From: CAYNEO01 sp964396245 | GTDB taxonomy: Bacteria > Zixibacteria > MSB-5A5 > GN15 > FEB-12 | DNA: 64,000 nt | Reading direction: 5' to 3' | Assembly: GCA_964396245.1 (NCBI GenBank) | Contig: CAYNEO010000014.1 | Location: 1 to 64,000, forward strand | Shown: in pieces, positions 1 through 8,598 of the stretch | Position numbering within the stretch: the stretch's first letter is position 1 | Layout: every line of letters starts with the position of its first letter | Position numbers and translations under genes: made by a program | Notes under the pieces: generated by a model | Told to the model about the DNA's origin: nothing | The model's input: the letters and a program-made list of their open reading frames with translations, nothing else | Databases searched by the model: none

Positions 1-278
1 GAATCCCTACCTCTCCGCCATTTTGCAAAGGCATTTTGAGTCAATCACATAGCCACGAAGGTGGGCTCAATATCCGGGGCTTCCCTGTCAACGCGCCGTC
101 CTCCCGCACAATGCCATTGTGAGGTTATTGTCAATTTCGCGGCACACAAGACGGAGAGATTTGTTTTGAAGGTGTCGGGTCTGGACCGGCGACTTTTACC
201 TGATTATGCAGTTACGTTTTCATAATACAATGGTTGGTATTACTCCCAATTACGGAACTAAATCGACAGGAGGAGAAG

Positions 279-770
279 TTGTCCAAAAGAAATCTCGGTC
301 TGTTCATTGCTGCGGCAATGATGCTCATTGTTGTCTCCCGGCCGGCACTGGCGCAGGAGAAGCCGATCCAGCTGTCATTGTTTCCGCCGATCCAACTCGT
401 TCCTGAAGACCAGGCCGTGTCCGGAATTCGACTCAGTCTGATATACGGGCAAAACACCTATGTCACCGGGCTGGATTGGGGACTAATCAGCCGCTCTACC
501 TCCGGCATGTCCAAGGGTGTGCAGTTCGGGCTTGTCGGTATGGTCGACGAAGACTTTATGGGCTGGCAGGCGACGGTAGTGAACGTTACCCAGGGAGATT
601 TTGAGGGGTTCCAGTGGGGCTTGGTGAACTACGCCGGCCACGCCAATGGATTTCAACTCGGGTTTGTCAACTACGCCTACACTATGAAGGGCCTGCAGAT
701 CGGAATAGTGAATATCATCAAGCAGGGCGGTCAGTTCCCGGTCTTTCCTATAGTTAACTGGTCATTCTAA
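279..770 (+). CDS. Secreted/surface repeat protein (LA_2272-like)
   Basis: I place the start at the TTG at 279 because a strong Shine-Dalgarno (AGGAGGAGAAG, 268-278) stands directly before it and translation then begins with a classical signal peptide (SKRNLGLFIAAAMMLIVVS, cleavage probably after ALA). An upstream in-frame ATG at 234 would add unlikely residues before the signal. The mature part (about 138 residues) is built of short repeats of the form G-x-Q-x-G-x-VN-x-A, for example GFQLGFVNYA and GLQIGIVNII, alternating hydrophobic and glycine residues as in beta-rich surface proteins. The repeat style matches the LA_2272-type surface repeat family, whose function is unknown. Its cell-surface location is inferred from the signal peptide. 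It stands alone, with about 400 bp of non-coding DNA after it. Confidence 0.7.
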   Translation: MSKRNLGLFIAAAMMLIVVSRPALAQEKPIQLSLFPPIQLVPEDQAVSGIRLSLIYGQNTYVTGLDWGLISRSTSGMSKGVQFGLVGMVDEDFMGWQATVVNVTQGDFEGFQWGLVNYAGHANGFQLGFVNYAYTMKGLQIGIVNIIKQGGQFPVFPIVNWSF

Positions 771-1178
771 TAAGTTCAGGAGCCGGCGTCGAAAGTGGAA
801 CAATCGGGGCGAACAGCAATTTTACTCGAACTGGCATGTTCGCGCTGAGAAGACACAGAAGAGAATGCTCTCGAAGCGGATTTTCAGCAGTCAGACAATG
901 GCCTGAATGTCATTCTCCCGGGGAAGTCGTGTAGGCCCGGTCGGCGGTGACCACGTCTTGATCTTTCGAGATGAGTCATCTTGTGTTTCTTCTGATTGTC
1001 ATCCCAATCACCCGAACCCTATTGACGAACCGGGCCCTGTGGCTGTATCTTGTAAGCAGGATGTAACTCAGCCGCGCGCGGTCATAAGGATCGCGAAGCC
1101 AAACGTGGTTGACAGCACATCATCGAACGACTGCACACGGCTGCGCGTGAGCGGACCTCTTCAGGAAAGGAGCTGCCC
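771..1178. other. Intergenic region without recognisable gene
   Basis: About 400 bp between the surface-repeat protein and the YbaK-type gene. A 110-codon frame from 907 runs into the next gene in another frame, has no Shine-Dalgarno and has an arginine/serine/proline-rich composition, so I do not call it. I see no clear hairpin terminator or promoter. The stretch ends in the AGGAAAGGAG ribosome binding site of the following gene. Confidence 0.4.
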
Positions 1179-1637
1179 ATGCCAGTATCAAAACTCAAAG
1201 ATTATCTCGATGAGAACAAAATCAAGTACGTCGTCATGAGCCATTCGCCTGCCTATGCCGCCCAGGAAGTAGCCGCCGCGGCGCATATCGATGCCAGAGA
1301 ACTGGCCAAGACGGTGATGGTGAAGGCCAACGGTAAGATGATGATGGTTGTCCTGCCGGCCTCGCACCGGGTCGACCTCGACCAACTCCAGGACTGCCTC
1401 AAAGCGTCCAAAGTCGAACTGGCCACCGAAGACGAGTTCAAGAACCTGTTTCCGGGATGCGCCGTGGGCGCCATGCCGCCGTTCGGCAATCTCTACGGCG
1501 TGGACGTGGTCGTCGCCGACCGCCTGAGCGAGGATTCTGAAATCGCCTTCAACGCCGGCTCCCACACGGAGCTGATCAAGATGGCCTACAGCGATTTTGA
1601 GCGGCTCGTCAAGCCGCGCGTCGAGCACTGCACCTGA
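1179..1637 (+). CDS. YbaK/EbsC-type aminoacyl-tRNA deacylase
   Basis: A 152-residue cytosolic protein matching the YbaK/ProX editing fold, which hydrolyses mischarged aminoacyl-tRNA in trans (Cys-tRNA-Pro or Ala-tRNA-Pro in characterised members). Family marks seen: the central lysine in ELAKTVMVKANGK (K44), the loop GAMPPFG (97-103, family form G-x-x-x-PFG) and the terminal NAGSHTELIKM segment (125-135) that closes the substrate pocket. Length is normal for a free-standing family member. The ATG at 1179 follows an AGGAAAGGAG ribosome binding site. The exact tRNA/amino-acid specificity cannot be read from the sequence. The dodecin gene follows 104 bp downstream on the same strand. Confidence 0.85.
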   Translation: MPVSKLKDYLDENKIKYVVMSHSPAYAAQEVAAAAHIDARELAKTVMVKANGKMMMVVLPASHRVDLDQLQDCLKASKVELATEDEFKNLFPGCAVGAMPPFGNLYGVDVVVADRLSEDSEIAFNAGSHTELIKMAYSDFERLVKPRVEHCT

Positions 1638-1741
1638 TATCGAACAAAAAAAAGATGTAAGTCCGGCTCCTCTGCCCGAGACCGATTTCTCCCACGGACC
1701 GACCGGACGAACTGACAACATTTTAGCCAAGGAGGTTATCT

Positions 1742-1957
1742 ATGCCGGAGAGTGTGTACAAGATTATCGAGCTTGTCGGAACAAGCAAAGAATCCTGGGA
1801 GAAGGCTGCCGCGGCTGCCGTGGCTCGTGCCGCTCAGACTCTCAGGGATATTCGTATTGCCGAGGTGGTCGAGCTTGACATGCAGGTGGCCGACGGCAAG
1901 ATCGAAGCCTATCGAGCCAAGATAAAAGTGTCCTTCAAATATGAAGAAGGTTCTTGA
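1742..1957 (+). CDS. Dodecin (flavin-storage protein)
   Basis: A 71-residue protein of the dodecin family, small proteins that form hollow dodecamers binding riboflavin/FMN (or CoA) and buffer free flavin in the cytosol. Features seen: the N-terminal strand ESVYKIIELVGTS, the helix starting ESWEKAAAAAVARAAQTLRDI, and the strands RIAEVVELDMQV and IEAYRAKIKVSFKYE, which is the complete beta-alpha-beta-beta fold at the usual length. The ribosome binding site AAGGAGG lies about 6 bp before the ATG. A perfect 11-bp hairpin (2018-2043) lies about 60 bp after the stop and probably ends the transcript. Confidence 0.9.
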   Translation: MPESVYKIIELVGTSKESWEKAAAAAVARAAQTLRDIRIAEVVELDMQVADGKIEAYRAKIKVSFKYEEGS

Positions 1958-2017
1958 TTGTCATCGGTGTCTCTCCGCCGATAGACGAATTGTCATCGCA
2001 AAGTCACACCGAATTTT

Positions 2018-2043
2018 CGGCCCCGCTAACAGTAGCGGGGCCG
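2018..2043 (+). terminator. Hairpin terminator candidate after dodecin
   Basis: Perfect 11-bp inverted repeat CGGCCCCGCTA / TAGCGGGGCCG with an ACAG loop, 60 bp after the dodecin stop. It is followed only by TGTCAT, without a long U-run, so its strength is uncertain. Confidence 0.55.
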
Positions 2044-2207
2044 TGTCATACGTGAGCCTCCTCCGGACTGCTAACAACCTGTTGGAGAATAGGTTAGAGT
2101 AACTACGTTATTGCCGGCCGGGCGCCCGTATATTATCTGCCTCCAAATTTGACAAAAAGGACTTGTTTGACGTTATTAGACATGAGCCTATTGCGGAGGG
2201 TATCAAT

Positions 2208-3173
2208 ATGTTTGGATCGAGATTCAGCAAGCGAACCACTCCCGTCGTTCTGTCAGTTTTCGCTGTACTTCTTCTCTGGGCAGCTTGCAGTGAGGAAGAC
2301 TCACCCACCACCGGCCCGAGTAATACCGAATTGACCGCATCCAAAGTCACCGCCGGAGGCTGCAAAGTCTTTGAGAAGACCGGTGTCGATACCGGAATTA
2401 CCGCTTCCAACCAGGACTGCATCGCATACTCCTATGATACGACAGGAACCCTGCATATCACCCACATCAATGCCACTTTCAATTGTTGCCCGGATTCCTT
2501 CATCGTGGAGCCGGACCTGGAAAAAAACGTCATCACAATCGCGGAAAAGGAAGATCTCACCGGCGGCGGTTGCGACTGTCTCTGCCTGTTTGACCTGGAG
2601 TATGCCATAAGCGGAATTCAGCCCGGCACGTACACCATCCGAGTCGTTGAGCCGTACTGGTCGGAGCGGGTCGGTCCGGCGCTCGAGTTTTCTGTCGACC
2701 TGACAACCTTGCCGACCGGGACATTCTGCGCTATCAGGACAGACTATCCGTGGGATGTCAGCTACACTCTGAACGCGGAGGTGGCTTCGTTGTCCGATTG
2801 CAACTTGATCCCGCCGGGCAACACGTCACAATCACTTCTCCAAAACTGCGTGCAGTATAGTCACGAGGCGGGCGTCCTGACAATCGACCACACCAATGCC
2901 GTGTTTAACTGTTGCGCTGACTCGTCCGATGTTACTGTTCGGGTATTCATGGACACGATCTTCATCGAGGAAGAGCAGTACTACGTACAGTCAGGCCCGT
3001 GCCGTTGTGTTTGCCCGATGGATTTGAGTTATCGCATCCTTGACCTGCCGCCGGGGCAGTACGCCGTGCAGGTTATCGGACCGTATGTACCGGACATGGA
3101 CGATACGTTGAGTTTTACCATTGACCTGGTCACCAATCCATCGGGCGAGTACTGCGTCGACTATCCCTGGTGA
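2208..3173 (+). CDS. Lipoprotein with duplicated cysteine-rich domain
   Basis: A 321-residue predicted lipoprotein. The start at 2208 is preferred over 2163 because GGAGGG stands 7 bp upstream and the protein then begins with a basic n-region, a hydrophobic stretch (VVLSVFAVLLLWAAC) and a lipidation cysteine at C27. The mature part is an internal duplication. Each half of about 130 residues has an NCC-x-DS segment, then a C-x-C-x-C cluster (CDCLC in the first, CRCVC in the second), then a strand of the form PGTYTIRVVEPY or PGQYAVQVIGPY. Eight or more conserved cysteines suggest disulfides or metal binding in the periplasm, which is inference. I do not recognise the family. No neighbouring gene indicates its role. 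Confidence 0.7.
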   Translation: MFGSRFSKRTTPVVLSVFAVLLLWAACSEEDSPTTGPSNTELTASKVTAGGCKVFEKTGVDTGITASNQDCIAYSYDTTGTLHITHINATFNCCPDSFIVEPDLEKNVITIAEKEDLTGGGCDCLCLFDLEYAISGIQPGTYTIRVVEPYWSERVGPALEFSVDLTTLPTGTFCAIRTDYPWDVSYTLNAEVASLSDCNLIPPGNTSQSLLQNCVQYSHEAGVLTIDHTNAVFNCCADSSDVTVRVFMDTIFIEEEQYYVQSGPCRCVCPMDLSYRILDLPPGQYAVQVIGPYVPDMDDTLSFTIDLVTNPSGEYCVDYPW

Positions 3174-3205
3174 TTGTCCTCTGGCCGTCGAAAACAAGCG
3201 CTTGC

Positions 3206-3243
3206 CAAAAAACAAAGCGGACACATCCCCCTGATGTGTCCGC
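3206..3243 (-). terminator. Terminator of the minus-strand lipoprotein gene
   Basis: Perfect 11-bp stem GCGGACACATC / GATGTGTCCGC (3217-3227 and 3233-3243) with a 5-nt loop. Read on the minus strand it is followed by TTTGTTTTTT, a classical rho-independent terminator about 90 bp beyond the stop at 3336. The stem could also slow plus-strand transcription from the convergent lipoprotein gene. Confidence 0.8.
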
Positions 3244-3335
3244 GGTCTGTGCGGCGCGGTAGTGCGTGGATTACCGCTTCACACTTACTCGTCCAAATCC
3301 ACTAAACGAATTCAGTTTCTCTCTCTTGGTCCTGC

Positions 3336-4586
3336 TCAGGAACCCTCGTTGGCGCACCGCTGCGTCACATAATTGAAATTATGACCGTCAGAATTCACTC
3401 CGAACATAATGAACAGCCGCCCGGCCCCGTCGGCCGATGCCGGCAGTAACTTCTGGTAGAGCATGCTCGAAGTCGATTCGTACGTATCGTTCATCCATGC
3501 CCCGTGATTGTCCCGCACCTGCGCCGTCAGGGTTTCTCCTCCGGGTTGCCCGGTCCCCATGTCGATCGGCGTCACATACAACTCGCCGGTTGCCCGGGAT
3601 TGCCGCTCGAAAGTGCCGTCGGCCATCAGTGTCGTGGTCTGGTGGAAGGTGATTGGTCCGGCCACATAGACATAATCATTCTCGCCGGCGCAGAACGGTT
3701 TCGGTACCGTCTGGTCGTAGGTAATAATGAGGTCCTGATTTCGGGTTTCGAATACCCGCTCGGCGGTAGACGCCAGATTGAGAATAGTCGCCATGCCGTC
3801 GGTGCCAATCGGCACATCTGCGGTGACGTCTTCGGTCGGGCCGCCGATGAGCATCCGAAGTTCGACCGGCAGGCCGTTGTAAATCTGGTAACGGATAGTC
3901 CGCCACGGCGAGGGATTGATCTGACCGGTCTGTGACATCGGGATATCACCGTCAAGCAGTCCGCTCCTCATGAAATCGACGACGACAAATTGCTCGGCAA
4001 CTTCCCAGCTGATCACTTCGTGTTGTTCGGTCCCGGGTATCAGCACCTCGAAATGCGCCGCGCCGGCCGTCTGGTCACCCATCTTGAACAGGCGAATGTG
4101 GAACCGCGCGACCTGGTAGTAGCCGCAGGCCAGTTGAATCGTGCTGCCGGTCCAGCCGTCGGCAGTGCTGTAACATGACTGCTCGTCACCGATAGCGTCG
4201 TCCCACGTGGAATTGAACGGCGGCTCATCCGGAAAACCGAATGCCGTCCGGTCACCGTCGAGTGACAGCAGGGCGGCCCGGATATCTCTCGGGTCTGCCT
4301 GTCCGAAGAACAGAATATTGACCGGGTCTTTTGCCTCGCCGGGAAAACCGGTGCCGGTGAAAGGCCAGAATTCAACAGACTGTCCGCCGAACGAGGCGGT
4401 TACCAGGCCGGATGGTGCGCCGGAATTGACGATCGGTTTCGCCGCTGCCTTAAGGGATGCTATCTCCTGGTCGATCGATGAGATATCACCGGCGGCTGAA
4501 TTCTTCGGATCGACTGATTGCGTACATCCGAATAGAACGAGCCCCGCGGCGGCGATGATGACTGTCGCGAACCAAAGTCTCTTCAT
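3336..4586 (-). CDS. Predicted lipoprotein of unknown function
   Basis: A 416-residue protein. The frame is open to 4829, but I start at the ATG at 4586 because the protein then opens with a lipoprotein signal (MKRLWFATVIIAAAGLVLFGC, lipobox LFGC, lipidated C21), preceded by a GAGTGAGGA ribosome binding site. The remainder has no motif I recognise. It is rich in aromatic and acidic residues, with a helical stretch near 35-50 (SSIDQEIASLKAAAKPI) and then a mostly beta-type sequence. Probably exported and membrane-anchored. A strong terminator (3206-3243) follows. The 366-bp upstream gap holds the divergent promoter of the GAF/AAA+ regulator. Confidence 0.6.
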   Translation of the reverse strand: MKRLWFATVIIAAAGLVLFGCTQSVDPKNSAAGDISSIDQEIASLKAAAKPIVNSGAPSGLVTASFGGQSVEFWPFTGTGFPGEAKDPVNILFFGQADPRDIRAALLSLDGDRTAFGFPDEPPFNSTWDDAIGDEQSCYSTADGWTGSTIQLACGYYQVARFHIRLFKMGDQTAGAAHFEVLIPGTEQHEVISWEVAEQFVVVDFMRSGLLDGDIPMSQTGQINPSPWRTIRYQIYNGLPVELRMLIGGPTEDVTADVPIGTDGMATILNLASTAERVFETRNQDLIITYDQTVPKPFCAGENDYVYVAGPITFHQTTTLMADGTFERQSRATGELYVTPIDMGTGQPGGETLTAQVRDNHGAWMNDTYESTSSMLYQKLLPASADGAGRLFIMFGVNSDGHNFNYVTQRCANEGS

Positions 4587-4894
4587 CTCGTCCTCACTCT
4601 CTGTAATAGGTTTACCGTTTATCTGATTTGGGTTCACGCACTTTTGCCGAGCGAAAGGAAAGCATAAGCGATGCCAGTCGAATGGTCGGGGGTGCGCATT
4701 CATAACCTGTTGATTTCGCATGCGTTGCGATACCCGCGCAGAAACCGGTTCACCGTTCGCGTTGGTTAGCGGGTATCCACCGGACGATCCACGATCTGTC
4801 AGTAGCAGCACGAAGTCAGTCCTAACCATTGCAGAGACAATGAAATAACATAGTCAGTGCGGGTGGATAGCTGCTACCCGGTCAAAAAACACAT

Positions 4895-4922
4895 TTGACC
4901 TGATACATTTGAGTAGTATCTT
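4895..4922 (+). promoter_or_regulatory. Sigma-70 promoter of the GAF/AAA+ regulator
   Basis: TTGACC (4895-4900), 16-bp spacer, TATCTT (4917-4922), about 30 bp before the ATG at 4953. A GAGAGGAGGA ribosome binding site (4931-4940) lies between. The rest of the 4587-4952 gap shows no other clear element. Confidence 0.6.
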
Positions 4923-4952
4923 AAATCATAGAGAGGAGGAGCCCCTTTCTCA

Positions 4953-6539
4953 ATGTCATCGGAATCAGTCGAACAGCCGGATCCAAAAAAGCTCGAGGCA
5001 GCTCTTAATGAGCTCCGCGTGATCAATCGTGTTCTGGACAAAATCTGCCGGGCGCGTGAAACCAATCACATCATGTCAATCATCGTTGATGAGCTGGTGG
5101 CCTACACTCAGGCCGACCAGGGTGTGATTCACCTGCTCACGCCCGGGACGTCCGATGACTTCGTCACCGTGGTCAGGCGCAGCCCGAACGGTCCGGAGGA
5201 GATTCCATTCACCCTCAATAACCTCATTTGCGGCTGGGTGCTCAAAAATAAACAGACATTGAAGATCGATGACCTGACTTCAGATGACCGTTTCCCGGGA
5301 CTCAGTTCAAAAGATGGTCGCTTCAGCTCGATCCTGTGCTGTCCGCTGATTGTCAGGGGAGAGGTTATCGGCATTACAAGTCTAATACGGGGCAGCGTCA
5401 AAGGGCCGTTCCATGAGGATCACGGCAGGTTAGCAGGCATTATTGCATCGCAGTCGGCGCAGATCCTGAGCAATGCGCGCCTGCTCGAAGAGCTCGCGCG
5501 CAAAACAGAATTGCTGGAATTCTCCCAGAAAAAACTCCACGATGAGAACATTCGGCTTCGCCAGGAAATCGGCGCCACGTACGCTTTCGAAAATATCGTG
5601 GGCAAATCCGAACCCATGAAACGCGTGCTGACACTGGCCTCCAAAGTCAGCGGCAATGATGCTCCCGTCCTGATCACCGGCCCGACCGGCACCGGCAAGG
5701 AACTTCTCGCCGGCGCGATCCATCAGCGCAGCAACCGTCGCGGCAAGCCGTATGTCATCAAGAATTGCGGCGTGAAGACCGAGTCGTTGCTCGAGTCGGA
5801 ACTGTTCGGCCATGTGAAAGGATCGTTCACCGGGGCCGACCGCGACAAACCCGGCCTTTTCAGGGCCGCCGACGGCGGTACGGTATTTCTCGATGAAATC
5901 GGCGACGCCCCTCTCTCGACACAGGCTGCAATTCTTCGCGTGCTCGAAACCGGCGAATATCGTCCGGTCGGCGCCACGAAATCCGAGTTCGTCGATGTCC
6001 GGATTATCTCCGCCACCAACCGCGATCTCAAAGAGTTGATCCAGAAGGGGCAATTTCGGCAGGACCTGTATTACCGCCTGAACACCTTCACCATAGACAT
6101 CCCGCCGCTTTGCCATCGCCGTGAAGATATTCCGATTCTGGTCCACCACATTCTCCGCAAGCTGAAAGTCAAACTGCAGATGGACAACCTCAGTATCTCT
6201 CCTCGAGCGCTGGAAGTACTGTGCAATTACTCCTGGCCCGGCAACGTCAGGCAACTGGAAAACGAGCTCGAGCGCGCCGCTATTGTCTGTGATACCGACG
6301 GTATCATAGAAATCTCCGATCTCTCTCCCGATGTGCGCGGGCTCGGAGTATCGGAACCCGAGGTGAGAGAGTACCGGGGCCCTCTCAAGGAGTTGATCGA
6401 GAAAGTCGAGCGGGACACCATCGAAGCCTGCCTCGCCGAAACCCGGGGCAATATCCTCAAATCATCCCGATTACTCGGTCTGACCCGCAAGGGCCTCAAG
6501 GACAAAATCGCCCGCTATGGGATCGAAATCGAACGCTGA
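4953..6539 (+). CDS. GAF-domain sigma-54-type AAA+ regulator
   Basis: A 528-residue transcription activator of the NtrC/NifA class. Domains in order: a short coiled N-terminus, a GAF ligand-sensing domain (about 35-175), a linker coil (about 180-210), the sigma-54 interaction AAA+ ATPase (about 218-450) and a Fis-type HTH (about 490-525, SSRLLGLTRKGLKDKIARY). Motifs seen: Walker A GPTGTGKE (about 243-250, where the usual form is GESGTGKE), the sigma-54 loop as GSFTGA (about 290-295), Walker B VFLDEIGD and the sensor segment SATNRDL. Such proteins remodel sigma-54 RNA polymerase at enhancer-dependent promoters. The ligand is unknown and there is no receiver domain. It stands alone between a divergent lipoprotein and the nitrilase-aminotransferase pair, and I found no convincing sigma-54 promoter nearby to name as target. 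Confidence 0.88.
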   Translation: MSSESVEQPDPKKLEAALNELRVINRVLDKICRARETNHIMSIIVDELVAYTQADQGVIHLLTPGTSDDFVTVVRRSPNGPEEIPFTLNNLICGWVLKNKQTLKIDDLTSDDRFPGLSSKDGRFSSILCCPLIVRGEVIGITSLIRGSVKGPFHEDHGRLAGIIASQSAQILSNARLLEELARKTELLEFSQKKLHDENIRLRQEIGATYAFENIVGKSEPMKRVLTLASKVSGNDAPVLITGPTGTGKELLAGAIHQRSNRRGKPYVIKNCGVKTESLLESELFGHVKGSFTGADRDKPGLFRAADGGTVFLDEIGDAPLSTQAAILRVLETGEYRPVGATKSEFVDVRIISATNRDLKELIQKGQFRQDLYYRLNTFTIDIPPLCHRREDIPILVHHILRKLKVKLQMDNLSISPRALEVLCNYSWPGNVRQLENELERAAIVCDTDGIIEISDLSPDVRGLGVSEPEVREYRGPLKELIEKVERDTIEACLAETRGNILKSSRLLGLTRKGLKDKIARYGIEIER

Positions 6540-6712
6540 CTTAACCCCTATCCGCTGCGCCACAACCGGTTGCTTCCCGCGTCGTGGCTCGGCCCATCGA
6601 CCGGCCTGACGCCGCTCCAATGCCGAAAAATCCGGGTTAGCGTTTCAGGCAGTTTGGCCGTATGTTCTGGTAAATCCGGTTGCGAGTAAACCGCCGTTAC
6701 CCTGTGGAGCCC

Positions 6713-7372
6713 ATGAAGACCCTGCTGATTCAAAAAGACATCAACAATACCAACATCGAACACTTTCTCGACATCGCCCGACAGAAGAAGACCGAACTCA
6801 TTTGCTTTGGCGAATTGAGCACCAGCGGATGTATGTACACCGCCCGCGAGGTCCCCGCCTTCGAATCGATTTTGAAGATCCTCGATAACTACGATATGCG
6901 CGTCATGCTCGGTTTGCCGCGCGTCACCGAATCAGGCACGTACAATTCATATCTGTACTACTATCAGGGTGAATCCCAGATTTACAACAAGATCAACCTG
7001 TTCCCCCCGATGAACGAACCGACCGTTTACCGCGCGGGAACCATCCCTGGTGTCTTCAAGACCGACTTCGGCCGGATAGGCGTCGCCATCTGCTATGATA
7101 TCCGGTTCCCAACGTTGTTCGATGATCTCAGGAAAGAACATGTCGACCGCATATTCGTCCCGGCGGCCTTTCCCCGCGTGCGTATCGATGACTGGAAACG
7201 GATACTCGCGGAGCGCGCCACACAGACCGGCGTGCCGGTAATAGGCATCAATGCCGTCGGGGATGACGGCGAAAACGAATTCGGCGGATCCACCAGTGTG
7301 ATCGACGCCGACGGAAAAGTGATCCGGCAGGCCGGCGAAACAAAGGAAGAAATCATAGAGGTTGAATTATGA
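6713..7372 (+). CDS. Carbon-nitrogen hydrolase (nitrilase superfamily)
   Basis: A 219-residue amidase/nitrilase-superfamily protein, short beside the usual 260-290. The start at 6713 (MKTLLIQKD) begins the first core strand, and an earlier in-frame ATG at 6680 would add 11 unrelated residues. The catalytic triad is visible: E34 in CFGELS, K93 in YNKINLFP and C127 in AICYDIRFP. Such enzymes hydrolyse amide C-N bonds. The substrate is unknown. The stop overlaps the start of the aminotransferase by 4 bp (ATGA), so the two are translationally coupled. In metabolism, omega-amidases of this superfamily act after transaminases on alpha-keto amides, so a shared salvage step is plausible but only inferred. 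Confidence 0.85.
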   Translation: MKTLLIQKDINNTNIEHFLDIARQKKTELICFGELSTSGCMYTAREVPAFESILKILDNYDMRVMLGLPRVTESGTYNSYLYYYQGESQIYNKINLFPPMNEPTVYRAGTIPGVFKTDFGRIGVAICYDIRFPTLFDDLRKEHVDRIFVPAAFPRVRIDDWKRILAERATQTGVPVIGINAVGDDGENEFGGSTSVIDADGKVIRQAGETKEEIIEVEL

Positions 7373-8556
7373 ATCGCGAACTCGACGACGTAGTTTTTTC
7401 GGGAATCGTGGCGGTCAGGGACCGACTGCTGCAACTACCCGACCCCCTGCGGCTGGAATCGGGCGAGCCGAGCTTCGATACGCCGCCCCATATCAAGGAT
7501 GCCATGAATCGCGCCATGGTCGATAACCAGACCCACTACGCGCCGTCGACCGGAATCAAGCCGCTCAAGGAAGCGATCCTCAGGAAGGTCAGCGAAAAAA
7601 ACGGAATCGGCTACCTCGACGGAATCGACAAGGTCACGGTCACCAACGGCGGCATGCACGCGCTTTTCTGCACGATGCAGACCATCCTGAACCCGGGCGA
7701 TGAGGTCATCCTGCCACAGCCCAACTGGACCGCGACAGCGTGGATTATCCGCCTGACCGGTGCGAAGCTGTCATTCGTCAAACTTCGCCCCGAGCTGGCT
7801 TACCGCTGGGATATCAAGGAACTCGAAGAAAAAATAACCCCCAGGACAAAAGCGGTGCTGATCAACTCGCCCCACAATCCGACCGGCGGCGTGATGACCC
7901 GGCAGGACTTGACCGACCTTCTCGAGGTCGCCGCCCGGCACGGTTTGTATGTCATTTCCGATGAAGCGTACGAGGATATCATCTATGATCAGCAACACGT
8001 GAGTATCGCCTCACTGGCCGGTGACCTCGACAGCGGGGTCCGCGACCGCATTATTTCCTGTTTCACCTTCTCGAAAAGCTACGCCATGACCGGCTGGCGT
8101 CTCGGCTACACCGTGTGCAGCTCGAAATGGTTTGCCGACAATGTCAAGAAGCTCATCCTGTATACGATCAACGGCGTCTCGACCCCGACCCAGCACGGCG
8201 GCATCGCCGCGCTCGAGGGACCGCAGGACTGTATCGCCGAGATGCGCGACGCCTACCGGGGGCGACGCGACCTGCTTTTCGACGGCGTGAACCGGACCTC
8301 GCTCCTTCACTGTGACACCCCGCCCGGAGGCGCGTTCTACCTGTACGCCCGGGTATCAGATGAGTGGTCCGGAACCGCCTGGGATCTGACAAATCATCTC
8401 ATCGATAAATACTCGCTTGGTTCGGTGCCGGGTGATATATTCTATGATGACGAGAAATCGATCCGTTTTTCCTATGCCTGCGCGACGGATATGATCAAAC
8501 GCGCTATCGGAAATCTCACCGGCTCGCGCGAGCCGAGCGCAGCCGCCGAGAAGTAG
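7369..8556 (+). CDS. PLP-dependent class I/II aminotransferase
   Basis: A 395-residue fold-type I aminotransferase of the aspartate/aromatic family. Seen: the substrate-entry segment ESGEPSFDTPPHIK near the N-terminus, the cofactor-binding NGGMHALF loop, NSPHNPTGG (the Asn-Pro-x-Gly signature), ISDEAYEDIIYD with the PLP-pyridine aspartate, and the Schiff-base lysine K236 in FSKSYAMTGWRLGY. The arginine of IRFSYA near the end would bind the substrate carboxylate. Length and motif spacing are normal. It overlaps the nitrilase-like gene by 4 bp. The amino donor and acceptor cannot be decided from sequence, and the coupling to an amidase makes a glutamine- or asparagine-type transaminase an attractive guess. 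Confidence 0.88.
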   Translation: MNRELDDVVFSGIVAVRDRLLQLPDPLRLESGEPSFDTPPHIKDAMNRAMVDNQTHYAPSTGIKPLKEAILRKVSEKNGIGYLDGIDKVTVTNGGMHALFCTMQTILNPGDEVILPQPNWTATAWIIRLTGAKLSFVKLRPELAYRWDIKELEEKITPRTKAVLINSPHNPTGGVMTRQDLTDLLEVAARHGLYVISDEAYEDIIYDQQHVSIASLAGDLDSGVRDRIISCFTFSKSYAMTGWRLGYTVCSSKWFADNVKKLILYTINGVSTPTQHGGIAALEGPQDCIAEMRDAYRGRRDLLFDGVNRTSLLHCDTPPGGAFYLYARVSDEWSGTAWDLTNHLIDKYSLGSVPGDIFYDDEKSIRFSYACATDMIKRAIGNLTGSREPSAAAEK

Positions 8557-8598
8557 ACCGACTCCGATTGGCGGTAAAGTGATACAGCTGGAGGGTGA

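Noticed and set aside
907..1239. 110-codon frame before the YbaK-type gene
   Set aside because: No Shine-Dalgarno, out of frame overlap with a well-supported gene, and unnatural composition.
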